Made by a program: the position numbers and the translations under genes. Of a DNA stretch of 64,000 nt, positions 1-8,143 are shown piece by piece. Origin of the DNA: Bacteroidia bacterium (GTDB lineage Bacteria; Bacteroidota; Bacteroidia; 2-12-FULL-35-15); contig JAURXZ010000035.1 in NCBI GenBank assembly GCA_030654175.1, positions 372,001-436,000 of the forward strand. Reading direction: 5' to 3'. Below the pieces are notes generated by a model. The model saw only the letters and a program-made list of their open reading frames with translations. It was not told the origin of the DNA and did no database searches. Each line of letters opens with the position of its first letter. The stretch's first letter is position 1.

Positions 1-42
1 CACTGCAATAATACTCTTAAAAATTGTTTTGTTTGTTTTCAT
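1..42 (-). CDS. 5' end of an unidentified gene (partial, runs off the window)
   Basis: Only the first 14 codons are present, reading MKTNKTIFKSIIAV on the minus strand. A Lys-rich start followed by hydrophobic residues looks like the beginning of a signal peptide or membrane anchor. Support comes from a promoter-like element upstream on the same strand (about 172-202) and from the absence of any other gene between here and the phosphatase at 254. No function can be given. The call could be wrong because the stretch is so short. Confidence 0.4.
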   Translation of the reverse strand, partial: MKTNKTIFKSIIAV

Positions 43-171
43 GTTTTTTTATTTTTTTAAGTTAATTAAAAAAGGTAATTTGAAATATAAAAAGAGCTGA
101 ATTAATTTTTGTTCTCAAATAAAAAAATATTTTTTAAATACAATTTATTTTTTTAAGCATTCGCTACAGAG

Positions 172-202
172 CAAATTTATGTAATGATTGGGTATTAAAC
201 AA
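172..202 (-). promoter_or_regulatory. Bacteroidota-type promoter for the partial gene at 1-42
   Basis: Read on the minus strand there is TAAATTTG (172-179), matching the TAnnTTTG -7 consensus. A TTG lies 20 bases further upstream (200-202), matching the -33 element within the usual 17-23 spacing. It would give a 5' UTR of roughly 120-130 bases for the gene starting at 42. The surrounding 43-253 stretch is otherwise very AT-rich and shows no gene. Confidence 0.45.
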
Positions 203-253
203 ATAAATTAGGGTTATTTAAATTAATGACTCGATATTGTTTAAGTTTCAATT

Positions 254-2374
254 TTAAATTTTCACTCCGATCATGCACACATCGTCAATTTGTTCAAGGG
301 TTCCCATCCAATTATTGAATGAAGATTCGAGTTTTTCTTTTTGTTGAGCTGGAGAAAGCCAGGAGTTTTGCAAAAGCATTTCTTTTAAGGCTTTTTTCTT
401 AAGCTTTTTTCCGCTTTCCCCTCCAAACTGGTCAGCATATCCATCAGTAGATAAGTAAAATGAATCTCCTTTATTAAGCTGAAAGGAATGTGTTGTAAAT
501 GGAAGCGGATTATCTGTTTTCCCTATCGCTTGTTTGTTTGCTTTAACTTCTATCAGCTTGCCATTGGAAATATACCATAAAGGATTATTAGCACCGCTCC
601 ATTTTATTTCTTTTGTATTTGTATTGATAGTGGCCAGTGAAATATCCATTCCATCTTTTACCTCTTTATCGCTCCTTGAAAAAGTTTCTAATACAAGCTC
701 CCTGGTTTTATCTAATATTTTCCCTGGATCTGTTATCCCTAGTTCCAATACAGCCCTATTTAAAGCATTGCTGCAAATAACACTTACCATTGCTCCGGGA
801 ACCCCATGTCCGGTGCAATCTGCAGCAGCAACAAACAATGTTTCTCCCCTACGCTCCATCCAATAAAAATCTCCAGCTACAATATCTTTTGGCTTATAAA
901 AAATAAAACTTGCCGGCAAGTATTCTTTTACATAATGATCTGGTGGCAGAATAGCTTCTTGTAACCGTTTGGCATATGTTATTGAAGACAAAACTTCCTT
1001 TTGTTTTCCTTCGACAAGATTTTTTTGTTCTTCGATTATTTTATTTTGTTTCCTGGTAAACCGCAAACGATTAAAAACAAAAAGAGCAAATACCAATACC
1101 AATACCAAACTTCCGGTTATGCCATAAATAGCCACCTTCTGTTTCTGCTCTCTTTCTGCAGAAACGGCCTTTTGACTTTCATTCTCTTTTGCATCAAGGG
1201 CTTTTTGTTTATCATACGTGTATTTTATCTCTTGTTTCATTATAGCCTCTTGGCTATTTTCGCTCAAAATACTATCCCGCATCATTATATAAAGCTCATG
1301 CATCCTAAGTGCTTCTTTGTAATTCTCAGTTATTTTATAACTGTTGAATAAAGATTGGCTTGCATCTTTTGTTGCCGCAACCAAACCTGCACTTTGTGCA
1401 ATAACTAATGCATTTTTATAAAACTCGATTGCTTTTTCAATTTCACCTTTTTGCTTATATATTTCACCAATGTTAGTTAGTGAAGCAGCCATCCATTTTT
1501 TTTTCCCAATTTCTTCAAACATTTTCAAGCTTTTAGTATAGTAATCCAAAGCTTTAGCATTGTCTCCCTGATTCTTATAAACGAGTCCTATGTTACCAAG
1601 GGCTAGTGCAATATTATTTTTGTCGCCAATTTCTTCACTAATCTTTAAATAGTGAATAAAATATTCCATTGCTTTGTTTATATTACCTTGATCAGAATAT
1701 ATGGAACCTATATTACTAAAGGCTATTGCCATGCCTCTTTTATCACCTATTGATTCTCTTAGCTTCAAGCTGCGTGTTTGGTAATATATTGCTTTTAATG
1801 TATCATGTTGTTCACGATAAATTCTTCCTATATTACTAAGAGTATTCGCCTCTCCTTTCTTATCACCAATTTCTTCATTTGTCTTCAAACTACGAGTATA
1901 ACACTCGATTGCTTTAGCATTATCTCCCTGATCCTGGTAAACAATACCGAAATTATTCAAAGTAGCAGCAATACCTTTTTTATCTTCAATTTCTTCTCTT
2001 ATCTTTAAACTACGGGAATAATAGTTAATGGCTTTATCAAAGTCGCCTTTATTGTAAAAAATAATTCCAAGACTATTATAACCCAAAGACAATGCTTTTT
2101 TGAAAGCCTTTTTTTCTGAACTGCCTAAAGATTCTTTTTTCAGATTCTCGTTTGCTATATCAACAATCTTCAGATTGAGTTCCTGGTCAAGTTTTGGATC
2201 AGATATATAAATAATATTGTCCCAGGCAGTATAAGCGTTTATTTTAAGAGTATCGTGTTGGGCCTTATTGATAAAACTTTTGAGGGAATCGACAGTATGT
2301 TCCTGTTTAGGTGTTAACTGCCCTGCCATCCGGAAGGAAATAAGAAATAGACTTAAATAAAAGAGTTGTTTCAT
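254..2374 (-). CDS. TPR-repeat membrane protein with C-terminal SpoIIE/PP2C phosphatase
   Basis: The 706-residue protein has a signal peptide (about 1-19). Six to eight tetratricopeptide repeats follow (about 95-345; recurring YxxSLKxxEEIGDKKG units). A charged helix then leads to one transmembrane segment (about 418-440, VAIYGITGSLVLVLVFAL) and a cytoplasmic SpoIIE-type PP2C domain (about 465-706). Metal-binding signatures are intact: GDFYW, ADCTGHGVPGA, DGMDIS and the terminal DDVCMIG. The family dephosphorylates Ser/Thr-phosphorylated proteins, classically anti-sigma-factor antagonists. The periplasmic TPR array would be the sensing or scaffolding part. It is monocistronic, with no partner kinase or STAS gene beside it. 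A second SpoIIE protein with an unrelated sensor lies at 42.5 kb. Nothing here relates to sporulation. Confidence 0.9.
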   Translation of the reverse strand: MKQLFYLSLFLISFRMAGQLTPKQEHTVDSLKSFINKAQHDTLKINAYTAWDNIIYISDPKLDQELNLKIVDIANENLKKESLGSSEKKAFKKALSLGYNSLGIIFYNKGDFDKAINYYSRSLKIREEIEDKKGIAATLNNFGIVYQDQGDNAKAIECYTRSLKTNEEIGDKKGEANTLSNIGRIYREQHDTLKAIYYQTRSLKLRESIGDKRGMAIAFSNIGSIYSDQGNINKAMEYFIHYLKISEEIGDKNNIALALGNIGLVYKNQGDNAKALDYYTKSLKMFEEIGKKKWMAASLTNIGEIYKQKGEIEKAIEFYKNALVIAQSAGLVAATKDASQSLFNSYKITENYKEALRMHELYIMMRDSILSENSQEAIMKQEIKYTYDKQKALDAKENESQKAVSAEREQKQKVAIYGITGSLVLVLVFALFVFNRLRFTRKQNKIIEEQKNLVEGKQKEVLSSITYAKRLQEAILPPDHYVKEYLPASFIFYKPKDIVAGDFYWMERRGETLFVAAADCTGHGVPGAMVSVICSNALNRAVLELGITDPGKILDKTRELVLETFSRSDKEVKDGMDISLATINTNTKEIKWSGANNPLWYISNGKLIEVKANKQAIGKTDNPLPFTTHSFQLNKGDSFYLSTDGYADQFGGESGKKLKKKALKEMLLQNSWLSPAQQKEKLESSFNNWMGTLEQIDDVCMIGVKI

Positions 2375-2690
2375 ATAAAAAATTCATTCGAAATGCCTCA
2401 GAATGATCATTGGCTTATAGGGTATTTTACAAGCTTAGTAACCGACAAACAGAAATTAAAATTACGGATAATTATTTAAAATCAAAACAAATATATTTTA
2501 CTAAAAAACCGTCCTTTTAATTATTCCGTTTTATGTTTTACATCATATTTACTTTGCCTAAATATCATTACAACCGATTTGTTTCTATTATAACCATTGT
2601 ATTGGAAAATATTCTTAATTTTATTCTCGAACCAATTAGGTGGTAATTACAAAAAATGTATACTTTTTTATAATTATAAAAAAAACTATC
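2375..2690. other. Divergent AT-rich intergenic region
   Basis: The 316 bases lie between the minus-strand phosphatase and the plus-strand T9SS cargo gene. On the minus strand TATATTTG (2488-2495) matches the -7 consensus about 115 bases upstream of the phosphatase start, but I see no well-spaced -33 TTG. I found no convincing -7 element for the plus-strand gene. The ORF-track start at 2640 (GTG) adds 17 residues ahead of a proper signal peptide and is unlikely to be used. Confidence 0.4.
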
Positions 2691-3521
2691 ATGAATTATA
2701 AAGCTAAAATTTCAATTTCCATTTTTGCAATGGTAATCGCATCCATTTTTATTTCGGAATATTCTTCTCCGGCAATTGGAAGCACCAGCGGTTCACCTGC
2801 CGGACGAACAGGCTCTCCGGGAGACGGTGTAAGTTGTGCTGCTTCAGGATGTCACGCTGGCGGAGCAACAACACAAGCAGGTTTAATAACATCCAATATT
2901 CCAATAGAAGGATATACACCCGGCCAAACGTATACTATTACAGGAACTATTACCACAACCGGCAAAACAAAATTTGGTTTTCAAATATCGCCACAAAATA
3001 CAACCGGGAATTTAAAAGGGTCATTGATTCTAACCAATACCTCCGCTACTCAACTGGTAGGAAGCGGGAAATACGTTACTCATAAATCTACGGGAACCTC
3101 CTTTCCTTCAGGTACTGCAATATGGTCATTTGATTGGACAGCTCCTGTTGCCGGAAGTGGAGATCTCACTTTTTATGGTGCTTTTAATTCATCAAACAAT
3201 AACAATTCTTCAAGTGGTGATGCCATTTCACTTTCTTCTTTAGCTGTATCTGAAGCTCCAACAGGTATTGCTGACATTAACTATAATTCCAATCAAGTTC
3301 TTATTTACCCTAACCCGGTATCAGACAAATTATTCATTACAATTGGTTTGGCTGGTTCTAAAAACATGACAGTTGGCATTATTGATGTGACAGGGAAATT
3401 AGTAAAGGAAATTGCATGTGCAGATGGAACTATTGATTTTACTGACCTTGCAAAAGGGTATTATGTATTGAAAATCAAAACCGCTGATGGCGTTTTTATA
3501 AAAAAAGTGGTTAAAGAGTAA
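2691..3521 (+). CDS. Secreted choice-of-anchor-V/Reeler-like protein with T9SS type A sorting domain
   Basis: The start is taken at the ATG giving MNYKAKISISIF, which begins a normal signal peptide (1 to about 28); the ORF-track start is 17 codons earlier. The 276-residue protein then has GSPGDGVSCAASGCHAGG (about 40-60), typical of the choice-of-anchor V / Reelin-like domain, whose family usually carries a CxxCH-like pair. Here the spacing is C-x4-CH. A beta-sandwich region follows (to about 190). The last ~75 residues (YPNPVSDKL...GYYVLKI...KKVVKE) are a type A T9SS C-terminal signal, so the protein should be exported to the cell surface or medium. It stands alone upstream of rnpA (14-base gap). 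Function is unknown. Heme binding is possible but unproven. Confidence 0.8.
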   Translation: MNYKAKISISIFAMVIASIFISEYSSPAIGSTSGSPAGRTGSPGDGVSCAASGCHAGGATTQAGLITSNIPIEGYTPGQTYTITGTITTTGKTKFGFQISPQNTTGNLKGSLILTNTSATQLVGSGKYVTHKSTGTSFPSGTAIWSFDWTAPVAGSGDLTFYGAFNSSNNNNSSSGDAISLSSLAVSEAPTGIADINYNSNQVLIYPNPVSDKLFITIGLAGSKNMTVGIIDVTGKLVKEIACADGTIDFTDLAKGYYVLKIKTADGVFIKKVVKE

Positions 3522-3535
3522 TTTTAAGAACAGCA

Positions 3536-3907
3536 ATGCAAACCTTTACCAAAGCCGAACGGTTATCAAGTAAAATAGAAATAGATAGTTTATTTGGAAC
3601 AGGCAAATCATTTAACACCACACCTTTCAAAGTTATTTGGCTGGAAAAAGCAGTAGGCGACACTCCTGTAAAAACGGTTATAAGCATACCCAAACGATTA
3701 TTTAAAAGAGCCGTTGATCGTAATAGATTAAAACGATTAACCCGCGAGGCATACAGAAAGAACAAACATCTTTTGTATGATGATCTGGGAAATAAAAAAA
3801 TTCTATTAATGTTTATTTTCACTTCAAAAACAATCATAGAATATAAAGAAATGGAAGAGAAAATAATTTCAATACTGCAACGTTTAAGTAAAACCATTAA
3901 TACTTAA
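3536..3907 (+). CDS. rnpA: Ribonuclease P protein component
   Basis: The 123-residue basic protein is the protein subunit of RNase P, which assists the catalytic RNA in removing 5' leaders from pre-tRNAs. It begins with the usual [18 protein letters not shown]. It carries the family signature [27 protein letters not shown] (about residues 47-73), corresponding to the RNR motif that contacts the RNA. Length is normal. yidD follows after 7 bases and an S41 peptidase after that. The dnaA/rpmH neighbours common in other phyla are absent. Confidence 0.95.
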   Translation: MQTFTKAERLSSKIEIDSLFGTGKSFNTTPFKVIWLEKAVGDTPVKTVISIPKRLFKRAVDRNRLKRLTREAYRKNKHLLYDDLGNKKILLMFIFTSKTIIEYKEMEEKIISILQRLSKTINT

Positions 3908-3914
3908 TTCAGGT

Positions 3915-4145
3915 TTGAAACGAAACACATCTCCTTTCAGCTATATATTCATTGGCATGATAAAAATATATCAATATACTATTTCACCCTTGCTGGGTGC
4001 TTCTTGCAGGTATGAACCTTCCTGTTCGCAGTATGGTATTGAAGCTTTGAAAAAACATGGTTTTTTTAAAGGAAGTTATCTAACAATTAAACGTATTTTA
4101 TCTTGCCACCCCTGGGGCGGCCATGGGCATGATCCGGTACCATAA
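3915..4145 (+). CDS. yidD: YidD membrane protein insertion efficiency factor
   Basis: The 76-residue protein carries the YidD core: [32 protein letters not shown] and a C-terminal [13 protein letters not shown]. The family is a small amphipathic membrane-associated protein proposed to help YidC/Sec insertion. The start used is TTG at 3915, giving [14 protein letters not shown]. An in-frame ATG at 3957 (MIKIYQY) would remove the N-terminal helix residues that most members keep, so I prefer the TTG. It is 7 bases after rnpA and clearly co-transcribed with it. Repeats follow directly after the stop codon. Confidence 0.93.
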   Translation: MKRNTSPFSYIFIGMIKIYQYTISPLLGASCRYEPSCSQYGIEALKKHGFFKGSYLTIKRILSCHPWGGHGHDPVP

Positions 4146-4262
4146 GTTGGAAAGTTGGAGAGTTGGAAAGTTGGAAAGTTGCAGGGGTTGACAAATGATT
4201 AAAATAAATCTCTAAATTTCTAAATCTCCAATTCACTAATTCACTAAATCACTAAATCATTC
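4144..4262. repeat. Two short-period intergenic repeat arrays
   Basis: Bases 4144-4186 contain five near-copies of AAGTTGGA(A/G), with a period of about 9. Bases 4205-4262 contain a second array of TCTAAAT / TTCACTAAATCAC units, also with a period near 9. The first array is the reverse-complement relative of AACTTTCCAACTTT-type arrays at 28.8, 53.8, 54.2 and 56.5 kb. No ORF or stable hairpin is apparent. Confidence 0.7.
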
Positions 4263-4263
4263 G

Positions 4264-4271
4264 TAAATTTG
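4264..4271 (+). promoter_or_regulatory. Possible -7 element for the S41 peptidase gene
   Basis: TAAATTTG matches TAnnTTTG and lies 25 bases upstream of the chosen ATG (4296). It is embedded in the ATTCGTAAATTTG-like repeat that follows the arrays at 4144-4262. I see no correctly spaced TTG at -33, so this is weak. Confidence 0.3.
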
Positions 4272-4295
4272 TATTTGATTCGTAATTTGAAACTC

Positions 4296-6038
4296 ATGAA
4301 GGCATTCATCAAAAAATTTAAAATATTTTTTATCACAGCTCTTATCGGAGGCTATGCAATAATCTCGTATAGCTTTGTTGACAGCTATTTCGAGGTTTCT
4401 AAAAATCTCGATATTTTTGCCACCCTGTTCCGCGAACTTAATATTTATTACGTTGACGAAACAAATCCCGGGGATTTGATGAAAAAAGGAATAGATGATA
4501 TGTTGGAATCATTAGATCCTTATACCAATTATATTCCCGAATCAGAGATCGAAGATTATCGTTACATGACCACCGGGCAATATGGAGGCATTGGTGCACT
4601 TATTCGCCAGGACGGAGAATATGTGGTTATCTCCGAACCTTATGAAGGATTTCCCGCACAAAAATCTGATTTAAGAGCAGGCGACAAAATTTTAAAAATT
4701 AATGATACCGATGGTAAAGGAAAAAAAACAGAAGACATTAGCAAATTTTTAAAAGGCCAGCCCAGTAGTGTTATAAAAATACTGATTGAACGTGAAGGGG
4801 AAAAAAAACCTATTGAAAAAATAATAAATCGTGAAGAGATAAAAATAAAAAGTGTTTCGTATTCAGGTATGCTAAACGCAAACATAGGTTACATAAAACT
4901 CACTGGTTTCACTGAAAATGCTGCAAATGAAGTAAAAGATGCATTGGTTGAATTGAAAAAAAATCCGGATTTAAAATCATTGGTATTTGATCTACGCGGA
5001 AATCCGGGCGGATTGTTGAAAGAGGCCGTTGAAATTGTGAACCTGTTTGAAGAAAAAGGGACTGATATTGTTAGCACACGCGGTAAAGTAAAAGATTGGG
5101 ATAAAATGCATAAAGCCATTAATGTTCCTATTGATATAGAAACCCCGATAACAATACTGATTGACCGAGGATCTGCATCGGCTTCTGAAATTGTATCAGG
5201 CGCATTGCAAGATTTAGACAGAGCTGTTGTAATTGGACAACGCTCTTATGGCAAGGGATTGGTGCAACAAACGCGCCCATTGAGCTATAATGCCCAGTTG
5301 AAAGTTACTGTTGCAAAATACTATACTCCTAGTGGCCGTTGTATCCAGGCTTTGGATTACTCACATCATAACGATGATGGAAGTGTTTCTAAAGTTCCGG
5401 ATTCATTAATATCGGCATTCAAAACCAGGAATGGCCGTATTGTATATGATGGTGGGGGTATTGCTCCGGATATAGCTACAGAAACACAAAAATACAGCAG
5501 CATTCTAACCAGTTTGGTGACGAAAAATTTGATATTTAATTATGCTACAAAATATCGTGTTGCTCATAGCACAATTATTCCGGCAAAAGAATTTAAAATG
5601 TCGGATACTGAATATGATGAATTTGTGACTTTTCTCACTGGAAAAGATTACGACTATGTGACGAAGACAGAAAAATCATTGGATGAATTAAAAGAAGATG
5701 CCAAAGACGACAAGGCTTTTGATGCAATTAAAGCTGACATTGATGCTTTGAAAATTAAAATAATGCACAATAAAGGAGAAGATCTGATAAAATACAAACC
5801 TGAAATAAAACAATTTTTAGAAGAAGAGATCGCATCACGTTATTATTTCCAGAATGGCCGTATGGAAGCTTCATTAAAAGATGATATAGATTTGAAGGAG
5901 GCAATAAGTGTTTTAAATGACAGCGATAGGTATAAAAAAATATTAACAACTATTGTAAAATCAGAAAAGCCTTTTTACAACCAGGATGAAGTAAAACGGA
6001 AAAATTTGAAAAGTATTGAGGGTGAAGAGGAAAACTAA
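4296..6038 (+). CDS. S41 family C-terminal processing peptidase (CtpA/Prc-like)
   Basis: The start is taken at the ATG giving MKAFIKKFKIFF; the listed TTG start adds 9 unlikely residues. The 580-residue protein has an N-terminal signal anchor (about 6-26) and a PDZ domain (about 80-165, with YGGIGALI and PAQKSDLRAGDKIL). The S41 protease core (about 190-360) includes FDLRGNPGG, the GSASASEI motif carrying the Ser nucleophile, and RSYGKGLVQ carrying the general-base Lys. A long helical C-terminal tail follows. Such proteases trim or degrade periplasmic and membrane proteins from their C-termini. The rnpA-yidD-S41 order suggests one operon, although a repeat array separates it from yidD. Confidence 0.92.
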   Translation: MKAFIKKFKIFFITALIGGYAIISYSFVDSYFEVSKNLDIFATLFRELNIYYVDETNPGDLMKKGIDDMLESLDPYTNYIPESEIEDYRYMTTGQYGGIGALIRQDGEYVVISEPYEGFPAQKSDLRAGDKILKINDTDGKGKKTEDISKFLKGQPSSVIKILIEREGEKKPIEKIINREEIKIKSVSYSGMLNANIGYIKLTGFTENAANEVKDALVELKKNPDLKSLVFDLRGNPGGLLKEAVEIVNLFEEKGTDIVSTRGKVKDWDKMHKAINVPIDIETPITILIDRGSASASEIVSGALQDLDRAVVIGQRSYGKGLVQQTRPLSYNAQLKVTVAKYYTPSGRCIQALDYSHHNDDGSVSKVPDSLISAFKTRNGRIVYDGGGIAPDIATETQKYSSILTSLVTKNLIFNYATKYRVAHSTIIPAKEFKMSDTEYDEFVTFLTGKDYDYVTKTEKSLDELKEDAKDDKAFDAIKADIDALKIKIMHNKGEDLIKYKPEIKQFLEEEIASRYYFQNGRMEASLKDDIDLKEAISVLNDSDRYKKILTTIVKSEKPFYNQDEVKRKNLKSIEGEEEN

Positions 6039-6043
6039 ATTAG

Positions 6044-6064
6044 ATTCCGAAAAAAGTTCGGAAT
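6044..6064. terminator. Hairpin between convergent genes
   Basis: A perfect 8-bp stem ATTCCGAA/TTCGGAAT has a 5-base loop. It lies just after the S41 peptidase stop and before the end of the convergent glycosyltransferase gene. There is no good T-tract on either side, so termination is plausible but not secure. Confidence 0.35.
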
Positions 6065-6093
6065 GACCAATACTGTTTGAGCGGAACAAAACA

Positions 6094-7101
6094 CTAAAAA
6101 ATACGGTACTTTATCGATCTTATTTTTTTTAGGATAAAACGTTCCGTATCATTTACAGTGTAATTTTTTTTGTTTTTTGTCTGCAATTGTAAAATATTTT
6201 GTCTTGATCTCTCCAATAATGCCAGCTCTTTCCGAAACAATAGTATCGCTTTGTAAATAGTAAAATTTCCTTTTATAAGTTTACTGAAACATCGTATCGA
6301 AAGCCAGTATTTAAAAAAACGAAGCTGAACACCCATTAAATGCAAATGATTTAAAATAATACGGTTGCGCTCTATTATTATTTTCACTTTTTCCGATTTC
6401 AATTTACCAATGGTAGAAGAGATCGCATGCATGCAAATAGATCGAGGTTCAAAATAACACTTCCAACCCACCCGCCAAGCGCGAATTCCCAGATCGGCAT
6501 CTTCATAATAATACGGTGCGTATATCTCATCAAAACCACCCAATTGCCACAATTTCTCTCTGTTCATCAACGCATTGGCACCTGAAAGAAAAAAGCTAGG
6601 AAGCCACATTTCCTGAGCTTCTGGAACCGGAATATAGTTGATGGTTGTTTTAATTCCTTTAAAACCTGTTTTTGGATATTTTGCGCCATCTTGAATTTCT
6701 GCCCCATGGAGATCAATAATTTTCCCCATTACACCAAATGTATCCGGGGCTTCAAAATATTTTAATTGATCAATAAAATAAGTTTCTGTGAGTTGTACAT
6801 CAGAATTTAAAGCCAATATCAATTCATGTTTTGCAGCAAAAATCCCCTTATTAATGGTAGGCGAAAAACCTTTATTCGATTCATTAACAAGCAATTTAAT
6901 ATCAGGATAATGTTGTTGAATAAACATTATTGAATCATCAATTGAAGCATCGTCTATAACAATCACTTCGTAATTGATCTGCGTATATTTTAATGCAGAA
7001 AACACCGAAGGCAAATTATCTTCGAGTAAATGTTTTCCATTGTAATTAGGGATCACAACAGATATGGAAGAAGGAGAAATGATATGATTATACCCGTTCA
7101 T
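6094..7101 (-). CDS. Family 2 glycosyltransferase
   Basis: The 335-residue GT-A type transferase starts with SISVVIPNYNGKHLLEDNLPSV. It has the nucleotide-binding VIDDASIDDS motif (about 50-58) and the DXD-like ALNSDVQL (about 97-104). An acceptor-site region follows with FDEIYAPYYYEDADLGIRAWRVGWK (about 190-215). The family transfers a sugar from an NDP-sugar, here probably during cell-surface polysaccharide or LPS synthesis. It is the last gene of a three-gene minus-strand set and overlaps the preceding gene by 14 bases, implying co-transcription. There is no clear transmembrane helix. Sugar and acceptor cannot be told from sequence. Confidence 0.88.
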   Translation of the reverse strand: MNGYNHIISPSSISVVIPNYNGKHLLEDNLPSVFSALKYTQINYEVIVIDDASIDDSIMFIQQHYPDIKLLVNESNKGFSPTINKGIFAAKHELILALNSDVQLTETYFIDQLKYFEAPDTFGVMGKIIDLHGAEIQDGAKYPKTGFKGIKTTINYIPVPEAQEMWLPSFFLSGANALMNREKLWQLGGFDEIYAPYYYEDADLGIRAWRVGWKCYFEPRSICMHAISSTIGKLKSEKVKIIIERNRIILNHLHLMGVQLRFFKYWLSIRCFSKLIKGNFTIYKAILLFRKELALLERSRQNILQLQTKNKKNYTVNDTERFILKKIRSIKYRIF

Positions 7102-8143
7102 AAAGATCTATATATGCTTTTGCTGCATTTTCCCATGAAAATTGTTTTGTCCAATTGATGGATCGTTGAGCTTTTCCGGGATCACTTATAAAATTAATTA
7201 ATCCCTTTTTAAAAACTTCGATCATATGTTCAGGGTTGAAATTATTCCAGTAATATGCTTCAACTCCACCTATTTCAGGCAAACTGGTCAAATTTGATAA
7301 AAACACAGGCTTACCCAAACTCATCGCTTCCACTACCGGAAGACCGAAACCTTCCGTTAAGGATGGGAAAACAAAAGCCTTACAGTTCTTATACAACCAA
7401 TATTTTGTGGAATCATTAATTGTTCCCGGGAAATGGAGTTGCTTATCAACTCCTGTCTTTTCAGCAACTTTAATAATTTCTTTTGTGTAATCCGAACTAT
7501 TATCTCCTGCAATTACCAAATGTAATTGTTTGTTGTTTTCTAATAATGGAAGTAGGGTATGGAAATTTTTTTTTGGTGAAATAATCCCAATTGAAAAAAT
7601 AAAATCGCTTACGTCATTCTTCGTAATAAAATCAGGAACGGGTGCATCCTCTATTGTTTTGAGAGAATTACCATTGTATATCACATGCACCGGTGTATCA
7701 TTCAACTGTAAATTTTCCCGAACAATAATTTCTGTAAATTTTGATATTACAGTAATTGCACTTGCTTTGTTAACTCTTTTTTGAAGACTGTTAAGTTTGC
7801 GTTTTTGTTTTGCGCCTTTATATTTTTCCAGAAAATTTAAATCGTGGATGGTTAAAATAAGCTTCGTGTTTTTGTTGTTAGGCAGGTAATGAGAATCTTG
7901 TTGTAAACAATGCCATACATCATATTCACTGCTATTAATAGGCAATAGCTTATGTAATGCAGTCTGTTTTACATAATTAAACTCTTCTCCAAAAATGTTT
8001 TTTTGAAATGCAGGTAAATAGAAATCGAGCTTAAGATTTTCAGGATCAATAAGCTTAAACTGTTCACCAATATTCAAACAGAATTGCCCCAGTCCGCTAT
8101 TGGGGTTCTTCAGTTTTTCCATCTCTACTAAAACATGTTTCAT
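7088..8143 (-). CDS. Family 4-type (GT-B) glycosyltransferase
   Basis: The 351-residue GT-B fold protein has an N-terminal acceptor domain. The C-terminal domain shows the classic signatures: FSIGIISPKKNFHTLL (about 183-198), then FPSLTEGFGLPVVEAMSLGKP (about 265-285), which contains the E-x7-E nucleotide-sugar motif. The family retains anomeric configuration and builds LPS core, exopolysaccharide or glycan chains. It overlaps the upstream GT2 gene by 4 bases and the downstream one by 14. All three glycosyltransferases therefore look translationally coupled. Specific donor and product are unknown. Confidence 0.9.
   Translation of the reverse strand: MKHVLVEMEKLKNPNSGLGQFCLNIGEQFKLIDPENLKLDFYLPAFQKNIFGEEFNYVKQTALHKLLPINSSEYDVWHCLQQDSHYLPNNKNTKLILTIHDLNFLEKYKGAKQKRKLNSLQKRVNKASAITVISKFTEIIVRENLQLNDTPVHVIYNGNSLKTIEDAPVPDFITKNDVSDFIFSIGIISPKKNFHTLLPLLENNKQLHLVIAGDNSSDYTKEIIKVAEKTGVDKQLHFPGTINDSTKYWLYKNCKAFVFPSLTEGFGLPVVEAMSLGKPVFLSNLTSLPEIGGVEAYYWNNFNPEHMIEVFKKGLINFISDPGKAQRSINWTKQFSWENAAKAYIDLYERV

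Noticed and set aside
1001-1351. ORF-track entries antisense to the TPR-SpoIIE gene and similar antisense or out-of-frame entries elsewhere (for example 17777-18067, 23573-23806, 24548-24898)
   Set aside because: They are shadows of long, well-supported genes on the other strand or frame; their low-complexity sequences mirror the repeats of the real genes.
254-2374. SpoIIE domain as evidence of sporulation
   Set aside because: SpoIIE-type PP2C domains are common in non-sporulating Bacteroidota signalling proteins; no sporulation genes are present.
2640-2690. GTG start at 2640 for the T9SS cargo gene
   Set aside because: It adds 17 residues ahead of a complete signal peptide beginning at the ATG at 2691.
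3536-4145. rnpA-yidD as a marker of the replication origin
   Set aside because: No dnaA, rpmH, DnaA boxes or parAB nearby; in Bacteroidota this pair is often away from oriC.
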